Source: Pseudovirgaria hyperparasitica (Eukaryota; Ascomycota; Dothideomycetes; Acrospermales; Acrospermaceae). Taken from it: a DNA stretch of 64,000 nucleotides. Below the pieces are notes generated by a model that saw only the letters and a list, made by a program, of their open reading frames with translations, did no database searches and was not told where the DNA came from. Of this stretch, positions 55,250-64,000 are shown piece after piece. The stretch's first letter is position 1; the number at the start of each line of letters is the position of its first letter. The stretch spans positions 603,841 through 667,840 of the forward strand of contig NW_022985565.1 of NCBI RefSeq assembly GCF_010093815.1, given 5' to 3'. A program made the translations under genes and the position numbers.

Positions 55250-56280
55250 TCGGCAGAAGGTGCTCTCGTGCCTATGTCGCCAGCGGAGGTGTCGCAAGAA
55301 GGACGATGCGTAGAGTCGTGTTCAGATAATGACCGCATAGAAGACCGGGGGTGGAGGAAGCTGGTTAGAATACCTGGAGCGCCAGCCTGTGCTGGTGTCT
55401 ATGGCTTTGTTCTGTGAGTGTACTTGATATATACTATTCTCGCACTGCGTTTGTGTATACTATGCCGTTCCCTTTTCTAGACTTGTCTTCCTGCCCCCTT
55501 TTTTACCCCTACGTCCACCCATCCTACAACTACGTCCACAATAACAATACCAACCCTCCAACCCTCCCTCGCCCAGCAGCCCTCTTGCCCAGATACACAT
55601 ATCCAACACGCCCCAATAATGACCGGTTGAATATAGATTATATATATCTATAAGCCCCGCAGAGATATAAATATCCAGACTGACCCTTCAGGAGGATTTT
55701 GCAGCAGTGAGGGATGGACGGGGGAAGCCGTATCCTTGCATTACCTATCTACCCTACCACACACGCAACGAAACACAGAAGATGTGCTTCGTATGCACAA
55801 AGCCCTCTTCAAGGGGTTTGATAGTTGATTGATCTGTAGTAGATGATATGAAGCCTAGGTATAGGGGCAGTTGGGGAGAGAAGAGAGAAAGAGAGAGATA
55901 CATAGACAGAGAAAGAGGGAGAAGGTAACAAAAAGCTTCTCCATCTAATAACAGTTTACAAGATATTAGTTTAGTAGATTATTACCCACTGGATTATTGC
56001 CTTCTTGCCTACTAAAACGCTAGAATTAGATACATATATATATAACTCATAAGTATATTTATAGAGATGAAACAAGACGGAATATAATGATAATGATAAT
56101 ATATTTCTTTTATTCTATGTAGGTAAGGATGAGATTCTAGGAAGGTAGTTGCAAACTAGATGGTAGGGGGTATGGAGGATGGGGGTTGTTGAGGTGGAGT
56201 TTTATAATATGGTCGTGGGAGGATAAAAGGAGGGATAAAGGGATGGATAAAGGGATTGACAAAAAGATGGATAGAAGGTA

Positions 56281-56412
56281 AGATAGAAGGCAAGATAGAA
56301 AGCAAGATAGAAGGCAAGACAGAAAGCAAGATAGAAAGCAAGATAGAAAGCAAGATAGAAAGCAAGATAGAAAGCAAGATAGAAAGCAAGATAGAAAGCA
56401 AGATAGAAAGCA
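56281..56412. repeat. 12-bp minisatellite, 11 copies
   Basis: Eleven copies of AGATAGAAAGCA stand head to tail, with only G-for-A and C-for-T variants, flanked by GGATAAAGGGAT-type degenerate units from about 56220. The unit is a multiple of three and stop-free on the minus strand in all frames, which creates long artefactual Leu-Ser-Cys-Phe reading frames. All purines but one T and one C per unit are on the plus strand. Confidence 0.95.
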
Positions 56413-57128
56413 AGACAGACGGAGACCCCCCAAACCGCAACTAGATCCACACGAAACGACTACTGATTATCAACTAACTCTTGGTATCCGATAGACAACC
56501 TATAAATGTCCAAAGATCCAAGCGCTGAGTGATGAGGTGTTTCACGCACGGTAGGAGTGACTGACTGGTGGTAGTGACCGTGGAAGTCCCCGGAACCATC
56601 CAATCCATATAATAGACATAGACACACACTATTGTATTTTTTTTTAAAAAAAAAGAGCGCAATGCAGTGGGTGGGCGTGCGTTGGGAGTTCCTCGTGTTT
56701 TGATCATCTCATTGTCGAACGGGTATGCTCTTTTACGTGGATGTTTTGGTCAGGTCCGGTTCTTCTTCAGGGACCGAGCAAGGAAGGGAGGAAATCCGAT
56801 GAATGGCCTGACGAGCAGACAAGTAATTATGCATCCATCTCGCGGAGACGACATCTACAGTACCTAATTACTCAGGCTCATCAGTCTCCAGTCGCCAAGT
56901 CAGCAGCAGCAGCAGCATCCGGAGGCAGGCAGGGAGACGCGAGCAAGCAAGTCGGACCGAATACCCTCCTACGCATCCGCGCGGATCCGTCCTGAATCGA
57001 GCAGTCGAACTCGGAGAGTAATAATTAAATGGGCCACCACCCGAAAAAAAAAAAAAAGGCAGAAAAGATGATCTACACTATTTGTACTATTTCGGGATCA
57101 GGAAGCGTCTAAAGCGTCTGTGACTATT

Positions 57129-57172
57129 ATATTTTCCCCCTTCCCCCCCTTTCCCCCTTCCCCCTTTCCCAT
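57129..57172. repeat. Homopyrimidine C/T tract
   Basis: About 44 nt of nearly pure C and T with runs of up to seven C. Such mirror-like tracts can form triplex DNA; no function is evident. Confidence 0.8.
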
Positions 57173-59799
57173 CTCAAACCCCACGCTCCAACGACCGTGG
57201 ATGATGTGATCCATATCCGGGCACTTGGGTTGCGTGGGGAAATGGATGCCAGTGACCCACCGCCAGCAAAACGACGGCGTGCTCGGTGGAGGAGACGGTA
57301 GAGTCTGGCGGAGGTCTCGCGGGGAAGAGGATCTTGGTAGCCCTATTTGCATCGTGCTCGAGTGGATACATTCAGAATGGTTTCCTCGCTACTCCGGGGC
57401 ACATGGAACCGAAGGCTCGCCGAGCGCGGGTGGATATGAAACTGTAGACTTTCTGTGCTGGGAGACGTCGCCTAGCGATGAGCAAGCATATCATATGTCG
57501 GCGAGTTTGTGGTAGCATGTGCTTCAATATGTGGACAAGTGACGGATCGTCAAAGGGTTTAACGCTTTTGAATACACGGCGCGTATGCTGGACGGTCCCA
57601 AATCGGAGTGGACTCCGCGCCCGACAGGCTGTCAAGGCAATATCGCTTCCAACACGTCAAGGTCTTGGTGCTTGTAATGAGTGCGTCATTGATGGGAGTG
57701 TGCTGGACGCTCTGGCGTTGCAAGTACGGTTGTGTACTACCAGCAGAGCTGACGTGGATAGCTAAAGCAAGCATGGGTTTCTTCGAGACGATTGTCGACG
57801 ATGCTGCACCCCTGCGGCTCGGGCTAATGCAAATCTATTACGATCGAGATGGGCTGATGCAAACAAGACGACAAGAAGATGCCTCCTTATGTTTGCATGG
57901 AGGGTGAGCACCATCGCGGCCACATAGTCCGCTCTCATCTCCAGCAAAGTTCATTAGAATGCCATGAGAGTGTGAAGGAGAATGTGAAGGAGAATGAGAT
58001 AAGAGGCAATGTTGTATACAGTGACGGACTGATCTGTTGATTCGTTCGATTGCTTGCTTTATCTTCGGCGTTGGAGTTTGGTGCGGGGCTGGTTACAGGG
58101 CTGAACCGGTACCGCTCACCTACACTGCGTTCAATGTTGAGCACGCTTTGGGCTGGAGGTCCTACAGTGGTGTGAATCTACAATCCACAGTGCAACGTCT
58201 ATATCAACGGACATGCGCTGGACGTTGGGCATCCTTGATGACTTCATGAAGCCCGGTGATCCCTCGTACTGAGAGTTGTTCCATCCACATATGACCGTCT
58301 CATTCGATATTACCACCTTGAAGACGATGGACTTGGTTTAGTGTGCTCATGAAGGCCTATAAAATGCTGCAAATGCAGCTTTCAGGTCGTGGCCGGGCTC
58401 TCTCTGAACGTAGTGTAGGGTAGGAAGGTAGCTCAGTCGGACAAATGTCGGTCACATGCAGTTCGGTCCAGGACCTTGAAGCGGGAGTTCATACGCATAT
58501 CCATACAGCCCAGCCAGCCAGCCAGCCAGTCCTGTTCAATGTACTGTAAGTGGGTGGTAATTAATGGCGTTTGGGCACGCGCTCTAAGCGGCGGAGGCCA
58601 GAGTCACGACTATGCGCTTGCCGATACGTATGAGGCGCCGAAGAAGCATGGCAGAAGCTTGCCAGAATGTCAGATTGCCAGACTAGCAGAGTGGTGATAG
58701 GCCATCAGAGCTGTTGTGCCATGTCGCGAGTGCAGACTGGAGCTCGAGAATGAATGGATGTGGTGGGGGTCAGGTGGGGGATCCATCGAAGGTTGATGAA
58801 TGGGATGGCCGGTTATCAACAACACCACCACCAACCCACGCCAGACTACCAAACTAATACCTTCCGTGTCATCCCAGATGCTGAATCCCGAACTCTGATC
58901 CCTATCTGAGTGGATTGAGGCCTGGACGCCTGTCATGGATATTGAGTCTAAGCGTCTGCTTACAGTATGTAGCGTCTGCTTGCGCACATAAATGATAAGG
59001 TTACCACTGCAGATGCCAATAGCTGTGCCCAACCCGACCTTCTTCTCTGGTGCCGCGTTCCCATTGAGTTTCGGCGAGATTTGGCAGAGTGATTGATGGA
59101 TTTGACGGTTGAGGGGAGCTAGTCTTGTGGAGTGGCGGCTTGAAGGTTGAAGAAGGACGTCGCAAAATGATGGACTTCTTCTTCCTTTCTACGCCGCATT
59201 CTAGCGGTATCGGCTTGCCCCTACTAGGAATCCGGCTCACCAAAGAAAGCATTGCATTGAGACGTCTCGGCAGCCATTGGCAGGGCAAGATTAGCAAGCA
59301 AACCCATTCAAACGGAAGCTATGACCATGCTATGCCGCGAGAATTTCGAGGAGCAGAGGATGAGGCGAAGGAAGAGATCTCTTTAAAATCTCTGCCGTGT
59401 GCCGTAATTAGTGGGAATGGAGCCATCCATGGTTGAAGGTCGAGTTTCCAAAAATTGACGTCTGCAAAGAGACGGAGAGGCAATTTGACAAGGTAGTCTG
59501 CCCGTCCTTTATTGCCCGTAGCTCAATAATGGCCGGAGCAGGAGCTCGAGACTAATTAGTCAACAAGTGTAGGATGGTGAAGGCGACGCGTGGTAGAAGA
59601 GCAAGATCGGAGAAAAAGTCGATTTTGTTGTGTTGATTAGCAGAAGTGGGACGGGACCGCCCCGGGTGCGGTGAATATGGCTAGCTGGCTACTGATAGGA
59701 TTGATGATGATGAGGGCTGATAGTAACACATATGGGATTACGACGCATTCTCTAGCCGTGGTCGTGATGGCTACCTTGGATAGTAGTCGGTCCACAGCG

Positions 59800-59820
59800 G
59801 TCGAGTCGAGTCGAGTCGAG
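59800..59820. repeat. (GTCGA)n pentamer repeat
   Basis: About four copies of GTCGA in tandem. Confidence 0.85.
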
Positions 59821-60064
59821 CGCGGGATCACGGTACAGTGATGGCGAGAGCAGGCATGGGAGTTTTGTGATAAGCATCTAGTCGTGATGTGGCTGATCCC
59901 TGGAATGCTATGCAGACAGGCAGCGGTAACAAATTGACATTGACCATTGGCAAGGTGGATGATGGTGGTGGTCGTAAGTAGCAGCAGTAGCGACAGTAGT
60001 GGTCGTAGTAGTCGTAGTAGTAGCAGCAATGGAAGTAATCAATTAGATAGCAGGTCTGAGGTAG

Positions 60065-60098
60065 TGTGAGTGTAAGTGTAAGTGTCGTGTAAGTGTAA
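60065..60098. repeat. (GTGTAA)n hexamer repeat
   Basis: Imperfect tandem GTGTAA units with one interruption (TCGTGT). Confidence 0.8.
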
Positions 60099-60357
60099 TA
60101 TTCCTGTTGTTCAAACATCCAAGGTTGTGGTGGACGCTACCTAATACCTAGTATTAAGCTGCAGCTCTATCTGCTGCAAGATAGCTGTCCGCCATGTTGC
60201 ATAGCGCCAAACCGGTAGCTGCAGATGTCAACGCGATCCGCTATAACAACTCGCTCATATAGTAATAGCAATTGGGCAAAGTAAACGAAGCCGGACTGCA
60301 TCGATCGGTGGAGCATTGATCATTCGAGACTACTGAGGTCGTAGTGTCCTGGGTACT

Positions 60358-60395
60358 GTATAGTCTGTATAGTCTGCATAGTCTGCATAGTCTGC
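60358..60395. repeat. 10-bp tandem repeat TATAGTCTGC
   Basis: Four tandem copies of a decamer, variants TATAGTCTGT and CATAGTCTGC. Confidence 0.85.
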
Positions 60396-62437
60396 TTCTT
60401 TGCACTGCAGGCACGCGGTTGAGTGTGATGAAGCTTCGAGTCGCCGCCTCGACTCTCTCCACCACGCCAGGGCCAGGGACAACGACAAAGACAGGGACAG
60501 GGCCAGCGACAGGGCTTCTTTTTGCCGCGCATGCATGGCTGACGCCGACGACCAGGGAGAGTGCAGAAGGCAGAATGCAATATGCGAAATGCAGAGCGTC
60601 GGCATCAGCTAAAACGTGGTGGCTTGCCCGTGCATAATGGCTGCTTTGATGGACCCCCCTCACAATCCAACAATCGGCACAATGAAGTCAGCGACGTCGA
60701 GGAGATGCTGTGAGTCGACATCATCAATGGATTGGCTGCACTACAATGCGCAATGAGCAATGAGCAATGGGAATTGCGCGATCTGGTTGGTGCATTATGT
60801 GTTTTTCCAATCGAGCGGCGATACTGGCAAAGCCGTTGATGCTGATGCTGGAAGGACTAATTAGTAGCAGAAATCTATTCAGTCAGAATCCACCATCAAG
60901 CGTTACAAGATGGGATGAGGAGATTTTAGTGGAGTCGGTGTGTGTGCGGAGGCGAGAAAGGCGTGGACATGGACATCCTCCATTTTCCCACACCTGATCG
61001 GGGCGCCAATTCATTATCAATAATTACCAATACCAATGCTCTCTACTTATCTAGTGGGTGTTTGGAACACATACCATAATAGTGTACTTGGTACATACTA
61101 CTCATAGTACAAGGAAGCACTGTACAATAGTAACCTACAGTACAGTACCTAAGCTAAGCCCCCCCCGGTAGGAGAAGAGACCCAGACTCGTACCCATACC
61201 ATACCCAAATGGCCCAATCCATACCCATAACACCCATACTCTCAGAACCCATAATTACCACCACCACCAGGACCAGGGTCGAGACGGCCAGGACAGCCGA
61301 AGCCGAATCTGCCTGGTCTCGGCTTGGGATCTCTTGGATCGCAGGCGGAATACTGGAATACTGGATACTGGAATACTATGTTCGGGCGATATGTCCATTG
61401 TTCATTCACTACACTACTACTACTGTCCACCGACTGCATCTCCACAGCCCGCAATCCACCCTTCACTCCACAGTCCACAGTCCACAGTCCACCACTAATC
61501 AGTAACTAGTAATAAAGTGAAGAATTCTACGGAATGCGCTTGTGCGTACAATTCGACTTAGCTTTGCCTTGGACCGCCTTAACCCAATCTCTCCACACTC
61601 CTTCTTCCCTGTCACGGCCCACACCGCGATCAAAACGGCCGGAACTCTTCCTTTTTCACTAATGAATGACTTGCCCACTGCTCTGAACCTCATCTCCTGA
61701 TCATCTTTCTCCAGCTCAAACACTGACGACGCCCCTTGGCCGCAGTCAAACTTTCTTCTCTCTTTCCCTCTTCTGATGATATTGTTCTGAACGAACCCTT
61801 TCCGCCACAAACCGACATACAATTACACTATTACATCTAAACACCTCTCACTCACCTCGGCCGGACACGGCAGCCGCACCCCGCAATTGTCAACCTCCCA
61901 TCCTACTCACTCCCACACAACCCAATAACCATCCACTCACACTCCTCGCTTCGTCCACCGACTCTTTGCTGCCCATTGCTCAAGCCTCAATCTCCTCTCG
62001 ACTCTGCACTCGCTATTACCGGGACCCTGAAAGTCCTTTACCAAACACTATTCCTGTCTCGTCACTCGCTCCATCATCAACGCCTCCAACACTCTAACTT
62101 GTACCACACATCCGGTTTTCTTCCTTCACACTTCACTTGACCTCCCGCCCATTCCCTCGGACTCTCGCTCCCCTCTGCATTTCCAGCACCCACACACGCA
62201 CCTTGCCATTCTCCACACACACATCCTCGACCGTAACGAGTACTCCCGGTTTCGGCAAATCCTCTCTCTCACTGTCGCGCCGCCGTTTAAGACGTTGATG
62301 TTGACGCTCGGAATCGCATGCTAGTTTGGTGGTAAAGGAGGAGGAGGGGATACTGGGTCTACAAATCACCACGAAAACTCGCGGAACCACCACTCGCCGC
62401 ACCATCCGATCCACCACACTCAATCCCGCATCACAGA

Positions 62438-64000
62438 ATGGCTGAAGTACTCTCGGCAGTTCCTGATGCTCAGTCATACTTTGCTCCCTCGCCCCTCCGC
62501 CGTTCGTCGCCCTCTCAGACTTCACTGTTCTCCAATTCTCCACGCTCATACTCTCCAAAATCACGACCGCAACCTGTCGAACACAACGACATCATATCAC
62601 ATTCGCTCTTATCGTCGGGTCACTCTTCGCCTCGTGTCTCTCGCTTCGATACCCCGGACGACTCGTCCGTTAGCTCAACACCCGCAAGTAGCCTGTCATT
62701 GTATACGCAAAGCGACGATTGCGATGCCGATGTTGAGGATGACGAAATCTCCTTTCCTAGCTACGACTTCCAAAGTGAGCCTTCCAAGGAAGATTACCAA
62801 GAAGAGTCTGTCGAATTGGACTCTAGTCACGTCAGCGGGCCCCCAAGTTCGGTGACACCGGATGAGCATCCGACTGCAGAGGACGATACGGCAGTTCGAC
62901 CTGAACCGTCACAGCATGTCGACTATCTCTCTCATAATTGGGACGAGGAGGACATAGCTGCATCTTGGAGGCACATCGTGTCCAAGCGTAAAGTATACGG
63001 AGAGCGTTCTCGGTTGGAGAATGCATCGTGGAGAACCTGGGCAAAATCAAAGCACAATCTGAAGACTGTCTCCCCAGAGACTCTCAACTGGTAAGTTTAC
63101 CTCCTTGGGCACTCGATCTTGACATATCTGACAAAAGTACCACAGGCTAAAGGACTGTGACGTAACATGGCTATATGGCCCATTGCAAACCGCGCCAAAC
63201 AGAAGCTACCCATCTCAAAGTTCGGAGCCAGCGAGTCGGCTTTCTAAGAACAACTCCTTCATTGCTAAGAAGCCAATCCTGAAGAAACGAAGTGTCTCGG
63301 AGCTAATGCTGCAAAAATCATTATCGGCGTCTTCCCTGGTCAAACAAGCTGCGGCCTGCGTTCAAGCTCAGCAGAAAGCTGGTTCCTCTCTAAGAGCTCC
63401 TCGACCCGGCTTCGTTCGAGCTTGCTCTGATTTTGTGTCATCTTCATCTTCATCGAAACCTGCAAGCAGAGACGCGACTAGCTCCATATCATCCCGATCA
63501 TCGTCAGGTTTGCAGACACCTGATCAAGGCGAGAAGAGACATATTCGCTTCGACGACAAAGTCGAGCAGTGTATTGCTATAGATGTCAAGGACGGCGAGT
63601 ACGATGAGGAAGAAGACAACTGGCCGCCGCAAGACGACGATTCTTCCGACGATGATCTCGTCATGATGAAAGCGTCAAACAAGAAGAAAATACTGTCTAG
63701 GAATAATTCACGGAGCAGTTTCAATGGCGACACCAAGATTATTGAAAAGCTGGAACCGACTACGTTAAAGTATCGGACAGATTCTCCTGACGTCACTCAG
63801 CAGACCACTGTACATTCTTTTGGGATGTACAAATCCAGCAAAATATCCCCATCACCCTCGCAAGAGACTCTACGCCCTTCGAACTCGTCAAAGAATTTTC
63901 TTCTTCCAGAGGATGATGACGATGACGATATGGCATGGGAACCATCGAGCGCCTTCAACAACGGTGGCCCTTTAGTATCGAGGCAAGGCGGCGACCTTCG
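62438..64000 (+). CDS. REG1: PP1 regulatory subunit, Reg1-like (5' part)
   Basis: Reg1 targets protein phosphatase 1 (Glc7) to Snf1 kinase in glucose repression. Exons 62438-63090 and 63146 onward run off the window after about 502 codons. The N-terminus is Ser/Pro-rich and disordered. Residues about 165-235 form the AreA-GATA-like domain PF08550: HNWDEEDIAASWRHIVSKRK, SWRTWAKSKHNLKTVSPETL, then LKDCDVTWLYGPLQ after the 55-nt intron. Further on KRHIRFDDKVEQCIAI carries an R-x-I-x-F PP1-docking motif. Acidic stretches (DEEEDNWPPQ; DDDDDDMAWEP) follow. The assignment rests on this domain-motif pair. The 3' end lies beyond 64000. Confidence 0.85.

Larger units (their letters stand above)
53991..62437. 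other. 8.4-kb gene-poor, repeat-rich region
   Basis: I recognise no complete gene. The region holds a possible orphan gene (54580-55249), simple repeats listed separately, a T/A palindromic run near 56637-56654, poly-A at about 57043-57057, and a C/T homopyrimidine tract at about 57129-57172. Open frames are short and low in complexity. The final 600 bp are C/T-rich and are probably the promoter and long 5' leader of the REG1-like gene. Confidence 0.55.

Noticed and set aside
56137-56450. Long Leu-Ser-Cys-Phe repeat reading frames
   Set aside because: They are produced by the 12-bp minisatellite, open in every minus frame, and are not a protein gene.
58429-58480. tRNA-like text with A box TAGCTCAGTCGG followed by AGTTCGGTCC
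   Set aside because: The B-box match is partial, the spacing is far too short for an anticodon arm and no acceptor stem pairs. Chance or a deeply decayed fragment.
61499-61822. 107-codon minus-strand frame before REG1
   Set aside because: No ATG start and it lies in the likely REG1 promoter and leader; composition is ordinary.
53991-62437. Transposon or retroelement filling the gene desert
   Set aside because: I saw no terminal repeats, transposase, reverse transcriptase or integrase-like text on either strand.

Overview
The window is nuclear DNA from a filamentous ascomycete (Pezizomycotina). Dothideomycetes is a reasonable but unproven guess. The evidence is compact protein genes cut by many short introns (mostly 45-90 nt, GT...CTRAC-like branch site...AG), a single-gene fungal thioredoxin reductase, a btgE-type GH17 wall protein, an Alt a 7/WrbA-type flavodoxin, fungal HapC, and a Reg1 homologue with the AreA-GATA-like domain. 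I recognised no transposon, integrated virus, rRNA, CRISPR array or telomere repeat.

Layout. 1-2329 is non-coding and opens with a (ACAG)n microsatellite. 2330-22990 is gene-dense: GH17 wall enzyme, ATG14, an unnamed conserved coiled-coil protein, thioredoxin reductase, TRM82, ribosomal P0, a GNAT-like protein, YDJ1-type Hsp40, cytosine deaminase, uroporphyrinogen decarboxylase and mitochondrial MSH1. 22991-30212 is sparser: a tRNA-Glu-like relic, the divergent CMC2/prefoldin-2 pair, and HAP3/hapC. 30523-53990 is dense again: a SAM methyltransferase, PFA4, ALG12, the intronless 6.7-kb BRR2, a WrbA-type quinone reductase, a DUF3712 membrane protein, a GPATCH11-like G-patch protein, ORC3, BNA1 and a Ctr copper transporter. 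53991-62437 is an 8.4-kb stretch with simple repeats, a 12-bp minisatellite and no gene I can name. The window ends inside a REG1-like PP1-targeting gene.

Most genes are unrelated housekeeping functions, as is normal for this group. Mitochondria recur (TRR1, HEM12, MSH1, CMC2, possibly BNA1). Several pairs share short divergent promoters (TRM82/RPP0, HEM12/MSH1, CMC2/GIM4, PFA4/ALG12), and two pairs converge closely (FCY1/HEM12 stops 9 bp apart; ORC3/BNA1 82 bp apart).

The observations most worth following are an AUG-less, acid-free, mitochondrial-presequence-like extension in frame upstream of the thioredoxin reductase start; a 7-nt microexon in the same gene; a presequence-like AUG-initiated extension on BNA1; and an alternative N-terminal reading frame inside HAP3 intron 1. 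I found no convincing wholly new system. All exon borders were inferred by eye from splice signals, frame and family conservation; no search was run.
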